Notes under the pieces: model-generated
What the model was told of the DNA's origin: nothing
Database searches by the model: none
What the model saw: only the letters and a program-made list of their open reading frames with translations
Shown here: in pieces, positions 1 to 8,797 of the stretch
How the letters are laid out: each line of letters opens with the position of its first letter
Position numbering within the stretch: the stretch's first letter is position 1
Translations under genes and position numbers: made by a program
Source: Myxococcales bacterium
Lineage (GTDB): Bacteria; Myxococcota_A; Polyangia; Polyangiales; Polyangiaceae
Assembly (NCBI GenBank): GCA_025359105.1
Contig: JANYHK010000024.1
Span: forward strand, 1-51,846
DNA length: 51,846 nucleotides
Direction: 5' to 3'

Positions 1-430
1 CACGCAGCCCGCGACAAATCTGACGCGCGATGTGGGACGTGCGCTCCTCGGAGAACGGTCCGGACTCGCGGATTGTACGCTGAAGGGTCTTGCCCTCCAG
101 GTACTCCATGGCCATGAAATAGACGTCGTCCTCGGTCCGCCCGTAGTCGAAGATCGTCACCGTGTTGGGGTGCGTGAGCTTCGCGGCCGTGGAGGCCTCG
201 AGGAAGAAGCGCTTGTGGAACTCGGGGTCCTGGTCGCCCGAATAGTTCGGGTTCAGCACCTTGACGGCGCACTTTCGCCCTAGCGGCGCCTGCTCGGCAC
301 GGTAGACCTTGCCCATCCCACCGCGCGCGATGAGGCCACTGATCTTGAACCGCTCGTTGATGGTGCGGCCGATGAGAGGATCGGGCGCCCCTGACTTCGA
401 CGCGGATCCGGCCTGGGCTCCTTCGCTCAT
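1..430 (-). CDS. Ser/Thr protein kinase, N-terminal part (cut by window edge)
   Basis: Hanks-type (eukaryote-like) Ser/Thr kinase; only the first 143 residues lie in the window and the gene runs off the left end. The visible part has a short polar leader, then the kinase N-lobe: glycine-rich loop ARGGMGKVY, the ATP-anchoring lysine in CAVKVLN, the helix C region and the hinge AMEYLEGKTL. The catalytic HRD and DFG motifs would lie outside the window. The ATG at 428-430 is the natural start because the N-lobe begins about 20 residues later. Such kinases are abundant in myxobacteria, where they phosphorylate signalling and developmental proteins. The substrate cannot be inferred here. Confidence 0.93.
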   Translation of the reverse strand, partial: MSEGAQAGSASKSGAPDPLIGRTINERFKISGLIARGGMGKVYRAEQAPLGRKCAVKVLNPNYSGDQDPEFHKRFFLEASTAAKLTHPNTVTIFDYGRTEDDVYFMAMEYLEGKTLQRTIRESGPFSEERTSHIARQICRGLR

Positions 431-581
431 TCTTTCGCGCCCCCGGTAGTGTGTCGTTCGGTCCCCCACCTGTCAACGAACGTCGATCCGGCAGGGAGGG
501 CGCGACCCTGGCGAAATCCCGCGCTTTTTGTCGCGCCGAGGCCCCCCCACCAGCGATGTCGCTCCCAAGCGACGCTTATTG

Positions 582-587
582 TACGGT
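582..587 (+). promoter_or_regulatory. Candidate -10 element TACGGT
   Basis: TANNNT-type hexamer TACGGT ending 10 nt before the ATG at 598, which has no clear Shine-Dalgarno sequence. The same hexamer precedes the starts at 24292 and 33066. I found no convincing -35 box. Inferred very short leader. Confidence 0.35.
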
Positions 588-597
588 TTCCTCCATC

Positions 598-1404
598 ATG
601 ACGCGCAAGTTCACGAACGCTTTTGCCGCCCTGGTCCTCCTGGCCGCCGCGCTGCTCCTCGTCAAGGACGCCCGGGCCGCGGGCAACTTCAAGCTCAAGA
701 GCACCGAGGCGAACGAGGTCTCCGGCGCCTGGCACGTCTTCGTGACCATCGAGCTGCCCAAGGCGCCGACCATCGCGCACGTGCCGATCAAGTTCCTCTT
801 CACGAAGACCGCCGTGTTCGAACGCGCGCTCGTCGACAACCGGACCGAGCCGGTGACCAACCGCATGGCTCTCCAGGGGCAGACGCCGAGCATCGAGAGC
901 ATGGACGTCGATTTCGCCGACGGTAGCGGCAAGATCTTCAAGATCACGCGCTTCGACTTCGGTCTCACGCGCCAGCGCGGCTACGAGGCCGGCGAGTACC
1001 AGGTGCAGGTGCGCACGAGCGACGGCACCGACATCGGCGGCAAGGCGCAGATCACCCTCAAGGGCGAGAACACCGTCGTCGATCGCCGCAGCATCACGTT
1101 CAACGCCAAGGACTCGAAGATCAAGAAGATCGACGACGGCAACGACGCCGGCGCGAAGGGCGGCAACGACGTCGAGCACGCCGGCGTGAACACGGGCGAC
1201 GTGACGCCGACCGGGACCGCGGCGCCGTTCATCCCCGCCGACGCGTACAACAAGACGCCCGAGGAGCAGGGCATCAAGGAGCACCCCAAGGGATGCGGAT
1301 GCTCGGTGCCGGGCACGGCAGGGAACGCGGGTGCGCCCATCGCTCTCGGGGTCTTCGGGCTCGGCCTGGCCATCGCCGCGCGCCGTCGAACACGCCGCCG
1401 CTAG
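598..1404 (+). CDS. Exported protein with MYXO-CTERM-type C-terminal sorting tail
   Basis: A 268-residue secreted protein of unknown function. Residues 1-27 form a signal peptide (MTRKF, hydrophobic core, ARAAG). The middle is a beta-rich soluble domain without a motif I recognise. The C-terminus has the three-part MYXO-CTERM layout: GCGCSVPG cysteine motif, a Gly/Ala-rich transmembrane helix (GAPIALGVFGLGLAIAA) and an Arg cluster (RRRTRRR). In Myxococcota such tails are thought to be cleaved and to anchor proteins at the cell surface. The frame stays open upstream to 451, but the ATG at 598 begins exactly at the signal peptide. It converges on tag with a hairpin between them. Confidence 0.88.
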   Translation: MTRKFTNAFAALVLLAAALLLVKDARAAGNFKLKSTEANEVSGAWHVFVTIELPKAPTIAHVPIKFLFTKTAVFERALVDNRTEPVTNRMALQGQTPSIESMDVDFADGSGKIFKITRFDFGLTRQRGYEAGEYQVQVRTSDGTDIGGKAQITLKGENTVVDRRSITFNAKDSKIKKIDDGNDAGAKGGNDVEHAGVNTGDVTPTGTAAPFIPADAYNKTPEEQGIKEHPKGCGCSVPGTAGNAGAPIALGVFGLGLAIAARRRTRRR

Positions 1405-1429
1405 TCGCCGGCGCCGTAGGTTCCGGCGA
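1405..1429. terminator. Hairpin between convergent genes
   Basis: TCGCCGG (1405-1411) pairs with CCGGCGA (1423-1429) around an 11-nt loop, directly after the stop of the MYXO-CTERM gene and just before the 3' end of tag. There is no T-run, so it would act as a bidirectional hairpin terminator or mRNA end stabiliser at most. Confidence 0.4.
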
Positions 1430-1435
1430 TGGGCC

Positions 1436-2011
1436 TCAGCGGCGAGCGCGGAAGCAGGTGCGCACGTGGTCGTCGACGAGACCGCACGCCTGCATGAACG
1501 CGTAGCAAATCGCCCCGCCGACGAAGCGGAAGCCGAGCTTCTTCAGCGCCTTGCTCATCGCGTCGGACTCCGCGGTGAACGGCGGCACATCCTTCAGCGT
1601 CGCCGGCCGGTTCCTTCGCGGTTTGCCGCCGACGAACGACCACACGTAAGCGTCGAATGAGCCGTGCGCGCGCTGCACGGCGAGGAAGGCGCGCGCGTTC
1701 GTCACCGTCGACTCGATCTTGAGGCGGTTGCGAACGATGCCCTCGTTCTTCATGAGAGCGTCCACCTTGCGCGCGTCGAAGCGGGCGACCTTCTTCGGAT
1801 CGAACCCGGCGAAGGCGGCGCGGTAGGTCTCGCGCTTGCGGAGGACGGTGATCCACGAGAGGCCCGCCTGCGCGCCTTCGAGCGTGAGCATCTCGAAGAG
1901 GAGGCGCTCGTCGTGCACCGGGACGCCCCACTCCTCGTCGTGGTAGCGGACGTAGATGGGCTCGCTCGTCGCCCATCCGCACCTGGTCTTGGTGTCGGTC
2001 ACGGCACGCAC
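1436..2011 (-). CDS. tag: DNA-3-methyladenine glycosylase I
   Basis: Removes 3-methyladenine from alkylated DNA, starting base excision repair. The 191-residue protein matches the Tag family in length and motifs: RCGW near the N-terminus, YHDEEWGVPVHDERLLFE, then LTLEGAQAGLSW with the catalytic-site Glu45. The family's zinc-snap ligands are all visible: Cys11, His24, His182 and Cys186 (DDHVRTC). The start is GTG; a second GTG four codons later is equally possible. It is divergent from holA and convergent with the MYXO-CTERM gene, so probably a single-gene transcript. Confidence 0.95.
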   Translation of the reverse strand: MRAVTDTKTRCGWATSEPIYVRYHDEEWGVPVHDERLLFEMLTLEGAQAGLSWITVLRKRETYRAAFAGFDPKKVARFDARKVDALMKNEGIVRNRLKIESTVTNARAFLAVQRAHGSFDAYVWSFVGGKPRRNRPATLKDVPPFTAESDAMSKALKKLGFRFVGGAICYAFMQACGLVDDHVRTCFRARR

Positions 2012-2029
2012 GATTCCACGGCGGCACCT

Positions 2030-2058
2030 TTGAGTCCACGGCTCTCCTGTGCTTTAGA
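2030..2058 (+). promoter_or_regulatory. Candidate promoter of holA
   Basis: TTGAGT (2030-2035), 17-nt spacer, TTTAGA (2053-2058), then 6 nt to the GTG start of holA. Spacing is canonical for a housekeeping sigma factor, and the closeness to the start codon implies a leaderless or near-leaderless mRNA. The -10 match is only moderate. Confidence 0.35.
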
Positions 2059-2064
2059 GGACGC

Positions 2065-3081
2065 GTGAATCCGGCCGCCGCGATCGAGTCCGCGAAGCGC
2101 GGGCAGCTCCTGCCCGTGTACCTCGTCTCGGGCGAAGAGCGGTTCATGCGCGATCAGGTCGTCGCGGCGGTGCGCGACGCCGCGCTCGCGGGCGGCATCC
2201 CGGGGTTCAACGAGGACAAGTACACCGCGGGCGAGACCCGCGCGGACACAGTCGTGTCCGCGGCGCGCACCGTGCCGATGATGGCGGCCAAGCGCTTCGT
2301 CCTCGTGCGGAGCGCGGAGCGGTGGGACGGCAACAGTGGGGACGACTCCCCGCTCGACGTGATCGCTGCGTACGCCGAGGCGCCGGTCGACTCCACATGC
2401 ATGGTCCTTGTGTTCGAGAAGGTCGACGGGAGGCGCAAGCTCATCGCGCAGGCCAAGAAGAAGGGCTTCCTCGTCGAGTGCAACGTCCTCGAAAGGCACG
2501 CGCTGCCCGGCTGGATCGCCGAGCGCTGCGCGGTGCTCGGGAACCCCATCGATCGCGACGTGGCCGATCTGCTCGCCGAGATCGCCGGCCCCGAGCTCGC
2601 CTACGTGAACGACGCGGTGGAGCGGCTCAGCCTCTTCGCCGGCGCTGGGAAGGAGATCGGCGAGGACGCCGTGAACGAGTGCATCGCGCGGGTGCGCACG
2701 GCGGACACGTGGGCGCTCGTCGACGCCGTCGGCGCGCGCGATCTCGGCAAGGCGCTCCGGATGCTCGCCGACGCGTACGATCCGCGCGACCGTGGCCTGC
2801 CGCTGCTCGGCGCGCTCGCGTGGTCGATCCGGCAGCTCGCCAAGTTCCAGGCGGCGTTCGGCGCCGGCGCGACGGCGCAGGAGGCGGCGAAGAAGGCGGG
2901 CGTCTTCCAGCCGTTCCGCGCGCGCGAGCTGGAGCAGAAGGCCAAGGGGCTGAAGGCGAAGGATCTCGAGCGCTGGCTCCTCGTCCTGGCGGAGACCGAC
3001 GTGGCGCTCAAGAGCTCACGGCGTCCGGCTGACGCCATCCTCGAGGACGCGCTCACGAAGCTCTGTCGCCGCGGCGGCTAG
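2065..3081 (+). CDS. holA: DNA polymerase III subunit delta
   Basis: Delta subunit of the clamp loader, which opens the beta sliding clamp and works with delta-prime and tau/gamma. The 338-residue length is typical. Family signatures are visible: LPVYLVSGEERFMRDQVVAAVR at the N-terminus (the degenerate AAA+ domain I without a working P-loop), FNEDKY, VPMMAAKRFVLVR, and the C-terminal helical collar region with LLGALAWSIRQLAKF. The GTG at 2065 puts the core motif at residue 15, as in homologues. No Shine-Dalgarno sequence is evident and a promoter-like element sits directly upstream. The gene stands alone between tag (divergent) and the diguanylate cyclase. Confidence 0.93.
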   Translation: MNPAAAIESAKRGQLLPVYLVSGEERFMRDQVVAAVRDAALAGGIPGFNEDKYTAGETRADTVVSAARTVPMMAAKRFVLVRSAERWDGNSGDDSPLDVIAAYAEAPVDSTCMVLVFEKVDGRRKLIAQAKKKGFLVECNVLERHALPGWIAERCAVLGNPIDRDVADLLAEIAGPELAYVNDAVERLSLFAGAGKEIGEDAVNECIARVRTADTWALVDAVGARDLGKALRMLADAYDPRDRGLPLLGALAWSIRQLAKFQAAFGAGATAQEAAKKAGVFQPFRARELEQKAKGLKAKDLERWLLVLAETDVALKSSRRPADAILEDALTKLCRRGG

Positions 3082-3158
3082 ACTCTCTTTTCCGCTGGGG
3101 CCGAGCGGTCGACCTCGATCGTGCTCAAGCCGCGCAGCCATCTGCCGTTCAGCGGTTC

Positions 3159-4052
3159 GTGGTCGCACGCGCAATGACGACGCAGATGACCGAGGCGCCG
3201 GCGCCGACGTCCCGGACCGTGGGCCTGCTCACGGTCACCGCGGGGCCGAGCGCCGGGCGGGTGCTGCGCCTTCCTTCGTCGGGCGAGGCGACGCTCGGTC
3301 GGGGCGACGACTGCACGTGTGTCTTCGCGCACGCGGGCCTCTCGCGCCTCCACGCGCGCGTGTACGGAATCCACGGCAACTACGCGCTCGAAGATGCAGG
3401 CTCCAAGAACGGATCGTTCGTCAACGACGCGCGCGCGGTCGCCATCGTGCCGCTGCGGCACGGCGATCGGCTCCTCCTGGGCAACGAGATGACCCTTTCG
3501 TTCACGCTCGCGACGCCGGAGGAAGCGACCGCGCTGACGGCGGTTTACGAGGCCTCGACGCGCGACGGCCTGACCGGCCTCGCCAACCGGCGTCACCTCG
3601 ACGAGCGTCTCGCCGCCGAGGTCGCCTTCGCGCGCCGCCATGGCGCGCCGCTCGCCATCGCGATCGCGGACGTCGACCACTTCAAGCGCGTCAATGACAC
3701 GTATGGCCACCCCGCCGGCGACGCCGTCTTGCGGAGCGTCGCGAAGACACTCGGCCAGGTAGTCCGCGAGGAGGATGTCGTCGGCCGGTATGGCGGCGAG
3801 GAGTTTCTCGTCGTCTTCCGCGCGACCGAGCTGGTGCGGGCGATGACCGCGGCGGGGCGCCTCCGCGCCGCGATCGAGGCAACCGCGATCCCGGTGGCAG
3901 GGGGACCTTCCATCGGAATCACGGCGAGCTTCGGCGTCGCGTCGCTCGCGTGTTGCACGTCGCCCGAGGTCGACGTCCTCGTGCGCCGCGCCGACGCGCG
4001 CCTCTACGCCGCGAAGAACGCCGGGCGCAACCGCGTGCACGGCAATGACTGA
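3159..4052 (+). CDS. Diguanylate cyclase with N-terminal FHA domain
   Basis: Predicted to make cyclic di-GMP from two GTP, controlled by a phosphothreonine-binding FHA domain. FHA covers about residues 22-115 with LGRGDD, SRLHARV and the loop GSKNGSFVN. The GGDEF domain follows (about 125-295) with GLTGLANRR, DVDHFKRVND and the active-site motif GGEEF at 212-216. An RxxD inhibitory site (Arg203-Asp206) lies exactly five residues before it, so product inhibition is likely. There is no membrane segment, so it is cytoplasmic. A link to Ser/Thr kinases through the FHA domain is an inference. The start is GTG at 3159; the ATG at 3174 is an alternative. Confidence 0.93.
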   Translation: MVARAMTTQMTEAPAPTSRTVGLLTVTAGPSAGRVLRLPSSGEATLGRGDDCTCVFAHAGLSRLHARVYGIHGNYALEDAGSKNGSFVNDARAVAIVPLRHGDRLLLGNEMTLSFTLATPEEATALTAVYEASTRDGLTGLANRRHLDERLAAEVAFARRHGAPLAIAIADVDHFKRVNDTYGHPAGDAVLRSVAKTLGQVVREEDVVGRYGGEEFLVVFRATELVRAMTAAGRLRAAIEATAIPVAGGPSIGITASFGVASLACCTSPEVDVLVRRADARLYAAKNAGRNRVHGND

Positions 4053-4064
4053 CGCGCGCTGCCT

Positions 4065-5219
4065 TCATCCCTTCAGGACTGCGATCGGCTCGAGCCTCAC
4101 GCTGCGGCGCACCAGATCCTCCTGGTCCTCGAGCACCTCACCGATGTCGCGGTAGGCGGCTGGCGCCTCCTCGACGAAATCGGGCGCGTGCCCGGACGGG
4201 AACACGACGCGCCGCATCGCGCGCGCGAGCGCGTCGGGCGAAATGCGCGTCCTCGCCTCGCGCCGCGTCAGGACCCGACCGGCGCCGTGCGAGCACGAGC
4301 CCCACGCCGCCGCGTTGCCGAGGCCGACGACGACGTAGCTCGCCGTCCCCATCGAGCCGGGTATGAGGGCGCGGGCACCCATCGGAACGGCGACCGCGCC
4401 CTTCCGGTGGACGAAGAGCTCGCGCCCCATCCACTGCTCCTTGGCGACGAAGTTGTGGTGGACGTCGAGCACGTCGGTGGGCGCCGACGCGAGATCGAGC
4501 GCCGCGCCAACGACCTCGATCGCCCGCTTCGCGAGCGCCTCGCGGTTGGCGCGCGCGAAATCGAGCGCCCACAGGAGATCGTCGTAGTAAGCCCGCCCCG
4601 CCGGCGTCTCGGTATCGAGGCCGCCGAGCGCGGTGCTGGTCCCGGCCGCACGCGCGTGGTGGGCTGCCACCGCCGCGCCTAGGCCGCGCGAGCCGGAGTG
4701 GACGAGCAGCCACAGTCCCCCCTCCGCGTCGCGGTCCAGCTCGAGGAAGTGGTTGCCGCCGCCCAGAGTGCCGAGGTGACGGCGGGCGAGCGCCTCACGT
4801 GTGTGCTCGAGGGCGCGCGTCGAGAGCCCCGACGCGAGCAGCTCGCTCGGCACCGAAACGCCGGCGCCGCGATGAGTCGCGTGCCCGGTCGGAATGGCGC
4901 GTCCCAGCTCGGCGACGACGCGCTCGAGCGTGCGCCGATCCACCTCGGCGCGCGCAGGCAACGCCATGGCAGTCATCCCGCACCCCAGATCCCCGCCGAG
5001 CGCCGCCGGCACGACGGTTCGCTCGGTCGCGAAGACCGTCCCGACGGCGACTCCTTCGGAGACGTGCGCGTCGGCCATCGCCGCGACGTGCTCCACGACG
5101 TAGGGCTGGCTTGCGATGTGCTGGAGCTGCCGGAGCGTCTCCACCGCAGGCGCGCGCGCCCACACCCGAACGGGGACGCGCTGCCCCCGTTCGGGCTCGA
5201 ACACCACACGGTAGCTCAC
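4065..5219 (-). CDS. rtcB: RNA-splicing ligase RtcB family
   Basis: GTP- and Mn-dependent ligase joining RNA 2',3'-cyclic phosphate or 3'-phosphate ends to 5'-OH ends, used in tRNA and rRNA repair. At 384 residues it is slightly shorter than E. coli RtcB. All catalytic positions of the family are recognisable: Asp77 and Cys80 in GGDLGCGM, His157 in GGGNHF, His174 in HSGSRG, the HHN at 254-256, and the guanylated histidine His311 in SCSHGAGR. It overlaps the upstream rbfA gene by 4 nt, so the two are translationally coupled. No archease or RtcR regulator gene is nearby, unlike many rtc operons. Confidence 0.94.
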   Translation of the reverse strand: MSYRVVFEPERGQRVPVRVWARAPAVETLRQLQHIASQPYVVEHVAAMADAHVSEGVAVGTVFATERTVVPAALGGDLGCGMTAMALPARAEVDRRTLERVVAELGRAIPTGHATHRGAGVSVPSELLASGLSTRALEHTREALARRHLGTLGGGNHFLELDRDAEGGLWLLVHSGSRGLGAAVAAHHARAAGTSTALGGLDTETPAGRAYYDDLLWALDFARANREALAKRAIEVVGAALDLASAPTDVLDVHHNFVAKEQWMGRELFVHRKGAVAVPMGARALIPGSMGTASYVVVGLGNAAAWGSCSHGAGRVLTRREARTRISPDALARAMRRVVFPSGHAPDFVEEAPAAYRDIGEVLEDQEDLVRRSVRLEPIAVLKG

Positions 5220-5572
5220 GTGGCTCCGCCGTCGTCGTCGCGCGATGCGGCGACTCCGTCGAACACGAAGCGCAGGTCGGGGCTGCGCTTCAGATCGATC
5301 TCGTCGGCGAGGCGCGCGCGGAGAAACGCCGTGGCGCGCGAAAATGCACGCTCGGCGTCCACACGCGCGCGCTCCGGCGCGGCACTGGGGCCGAGCGCGA
5401 AGTGCACCCGCGCGTGGCGGTAGTCGACGGAGAGCACCACCGCCGTGATGGCCACGGCGGCGAGCGCAGGATCGGTCAGTTCATCGCGCAGGAGCGCGCG
5501 AAGCCCTTCGAAAATGAGGCTCTGCAATCTCAGGTGCCGATGACCGGCACCTTCTTCTTCAGGTCGTCGCAT
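5216..5572 (-). CDS. rbfA: Ribosome-binding factor A
   Basis: Small KH-type 30S maturation factor needed for 16S rRNA 5'-end processing. It has 118 residues, the usual size, with the family pattern FEGLRALLRDELTDPAL near the N-terminus, then VVLSVDYRHARVHFAL and the C-terminal LKRSPDLRFVFDG. It is first in a two-gene unit with rtcB (4-nt overlap), away from the nusA-infB-rbfA-truB context common elsewhere. No clear Shine-Dalgarno sequence precedes the ATG. An 8-bp perfect inverted repeat lies inside codons 7-14. Confidence 0.9.
   Translation of the reverse strand: MRRPEEEGAGHRHLRLQSLIFEGLRALLRDELTDPALAAVAITAVVLSVDYRHARVHFALGPSAAPERARVDAERAFSRATAFLRARLADEIDLKRSPDLRFVFDGVAASRDDDGGAT
5532..5552. 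promoter_or_regulatory. Perfect inverted repeat in the first codons of rbfA
   Basis: AGGTGCCG (5532-5539) and CGGCACCT (5545-5552) with a 5-nt loop, inside the rbfA coding start. It could be an operator or a start-proximal mRNA hairpin; function unknown. Confidence 0.3.
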
Positions 5573-5882
5573 GGAAAACGGCTCCGGGACGGCGCAAACG
5601 CCGCACGAGAAAAAGTCACGCTCCGCGCTTCACGCGGTGGCGGACCGGCCGTTTGCCTCGTCGCGCGGGCGACGGAGAGCTTGGGTAGCGGAGCGCTTAC
5701 CTAGACGCGAAGAGCGGAGAGGCCCAAGGAACCGTTCGTTACAACAGGTCGCATGACACACCTCCTGCCGCGAGCGGCGCGGCGAGGAAAAGGTGACCGC
5801 GCCCGCCCACTCTGTCAAGCAGCGGCCCCGCCTTCTCGCCGTTTTCTTGGCCGAACCGCGGCGCGTTGGGTAGTCCCAGGCG
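5573..5882. other. Intergenic region between divergent rbfA and an OmpA-like lipoprotein gene
   Basis: 310 bp with no credible coding frame, tRNA or repeat. It must hold the promoters of both flanking genes, but I see no convincing -35/-10 pair. Confidence 0.5.
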
Positions 5883-6425
5883 ATGAGCACTCTCCGAATG
5901 ACCGCCTCGGTTGCCGCCTGTGCCTTGTTGACCCTCGCCGGGTGCGCCAAGCCGCGCGCCACGGCGCCCGTCGAGATGACCTCCGCCCGCGTGATTCGCC
6001 CGGCACACGAAGTGGACGTCGGAGAAGACATCCGCCGCATGTGCAAGATCGAGGAGCCGAAGCGCACGCCGAAGTTCGACTTCGACTCGTCGGATCTGAC
6101 GCCGGCCGATCGCGACGTCCTGGCGCAGGTCGCGCGTTGCCTCATCGAGGGCCCCCTCAAGGGGCGCCACGTCGACCTCGTCGGCCGCGCCGATCCGCGC
6201 GGCGAGACGGAGTACAACATGGGCCTCGGCGGCGAGCGCTCTGCGGCCGTCGAGCAGTACCTGACCGCCCTCGGCGTCGATGAAGACCAGCTCAACACCA
6301 CGTCGCGCGGAGAGCTCGACGCAAAGGGGATCGACGAGGACGGCTGGCAAGCCGATCGCCGCGTCGACCTCAAGCTGCACGATCCCGCCTCGAAGTCCGT
6401 CTCGGCGCTCACCCCCGGCGAGTGA
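5883..6425 (+). CDS. OmpA-family (Pal-like) outer-membrane lipoprotein
   Basis: A 180-residue lipoprotein: signal peptide with lipobox LAGC (Cys21), then an OmpA C-terminal domain from about residue 65. Visible pattern: PKFDFDSSDLTPADRDVLAQVARCL, then VDLVGRADPRGETEYNMGLGGERSAAVEQYL, as in peptidoglycan-binding Pal proteins, and ending with DRRVDLKL. It probably ties the outer membrane to peptidoglycan. TolB or other Tol genes are absent nearby, so it is more likely an extra Pal-like protein than the Tol-Pal lipoprotein itself. The ATG sits just before the hydrophobic core of the signal. Confidence 0.9.
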   Translation: MSTLRMTASVAACALLTLAGCAKPRATAPVEMTSARVIRPAHEVDVGEDIRRMCKIEEPKRTPKFDFDSSDLTPADRDVLAQVARCLIEGPLKGRHVDLVGRADPRGETEYNMGLGGERSAAVEQYLTALGVDEDQLNTTSRGELDAKGIDEDGWQADRRVDLKLHDPASKSVSALTPGE

Positions 6426-6439
6426 GCGCGCTTTGCGCG

Positions 6440-6445
6440 TAAAGT
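6440..6445 (+). promoter_or_regulatory. Candidate -10 element TAAAGT
   Basis: TANNNT-type hexamer ending 10 nt before the GTG at 6456 and 13 nt before the ATG at 6459 of the hydrolase-like lipoprotein gene. There is no clear -35 box. It lies only about 15 bp after the preceding stop. Confidence 0.25.
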
Positions 6446-6458
6446 GCGCGGGCCCGTG

Positions 6459-7400
6459 ATGCGCGCGGCCCGCCTGGCGCCCGCGTACATCGTGGCGCCC
6501 GCGCTGGTGCTCTCGCTCGCGGCGTGTCGTAACCCGAGGGACGATGTGCGCGCCGACGCTGCAGCCGCGTCCGTGGTGACGGCGACGGCGTCAGCCCAGA
6601 CGTCGCCGCACGCCGCCGCGCCTTCTACGGTCGCGACGGCCGCGCAAATGCCGCCACCGACGCCACAGCCACCACCGCCGATCGTCACCGACTGGTGCAT
6701 CGATGGCCTCACCGCGCTCGACGAGGAGACCTGCTACGTGCTCCCCATCGCCGGCGACGCTGCCGCGGCGGATGCCGACGCCAGGCCGCGCGCGCTCCTC
6801 GTCTACTTGCACGGCATCGTCCCTCCCACGCCGGTCAGCCCGCAGAAGGAGCGCGTGCAGCTGGCCGTCCTCCACGCAGCGCGGCGCGCGAACGCCGCGG
6901 CCCTCGTACCGCGAGGCCTGCGTGGCATCGGGCCAGGCGACGCGCGTGACTGGTGGGCGTGGCCGACGGAGCCCGGCGCCCACGGCAAGCACGCGGCGAC
7001 CCTCGTAGCCAAGTGGGGCGAGGCCAAGCGCCGGCTCGAGAAGGTGGCCGGCGCGCCCTTCGAGCGCACCTACCTCGCAGGCTCGTCGAACGGCGCGTAT
7101 TTTCTGACGGCGCTCGCGCTGCGCGGCGATCTCGACCGGCTCGGCTTCCCCGTCGACGGCTACGCGGCGATCTCCGGCGGTTCGCCCGGCGGGCGTGCTC
7201 CTTCGTCCCTCCCCTCCCCCGCGCGGCCCTTCTACGTTGGCTACGGCACCTACGACGAGGAGACCAAACCCGGCGCGCGCGCGCTCGCGGCGCTCCTCGT
7301 CGCCGCCCACTGGCCGACGCGCGCGGCCGAGCACCCCTTCGCGCACGGCGCGCGCCAGGAGTACCTCGACGAGGCCTTCGCCTTCTGGGGCGCGAACTAG
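6459..7400 (+). CDS. Lipoprotein with alpha/beta-hydrolase-like domain
   Basis: A 313-residue putative lipoprotein: signal with lipobox LAAC, a long Ala/Thr/Pro-rich linker, then an alpha/beta-hydrolase-type domain. Supporting motifs are the strand plus oxyanion turn LLVYLHGIVPP and the nucleophile elbow AGSSNGAYF (G-x-S-x-G). A possible catalytic His lies near the C-terminus in AEHPFAHGARQEYL. The substrate is unknown; it may be an envelope esterase or peptidase. The start is uncertain among GTG 6444, GTG 6456 and ATG 6459. I prefer the ATG because the signal peptide begins there. Confidence 0.8.
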   Translation: MRAARLAPAYIVAPALVLSLAACRNPRDDVRADAAAASVVTATASAQTSPHAAAPSTVATAAQMPPPTPQPPPPIVTDWCIDGLTALDEETCYVLPIAGDAAAADADARPRALLVYLHGIVPPTPVSPQKERVQLAVLHAARRANAAALVPRGLRGIGPGDARDWWAWPTEPGAHGKHAATLVAKWGEAKRRLEKVAGAPFERTYLAGSSNGAYFLTALALRGDLDRLGFPVDGYAAISGGSPGGRAPSSLPSPARPFYVGYGTYDEETKPGARALAALLVAAHWPTRAAEHPFAHGARQEYLDEAFAFWGAN

Positions 7401-7407
7401 AATCGCC

Positions 7408-8628
<1,221 letters not shown>

Positions 8629-8638
8629 GGGCGCGGTA

Positions 8639-8644
8639 ACTATA
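8639..8644 (-). promoter_or_regulatory. Candidate -10 element TATAGT of the MFS gene
   Basis: TATAGT on the minus strand, ending 10 nt before the ATG at 8628, is a close match to a -10 box. The -35 is weak (CTGCAA at 17 nt). This implies a leader of only a few nucleotides. Confidence 0.4.
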
Positions 8645-8797
8645 CGAATTTTCTAGCGGACTTGCAGCATGGGCGATCCTATGCGAAGCCCTGGTCCTTC
8701 GCGGAACGCGCCTTACATTCGAAACGTTGGCCTCACGACGGTCATCGCATGACTGTAGTAGAAGGCTTCAAGAACACGATTGAACGGAGAAGATGAG

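Noticed and set aside
5573-5882. tRNA or small RNA gene
   Set aside because: No cloverleaf with T-loop consensus and no strong hairpin plus T-run on either strand.
8629-8797. FMN riboswitch upstream of ribA
   Set aside because: The conserved RFN core sequences are absent and the region is short; only a normal ribosome-binding site is seen.
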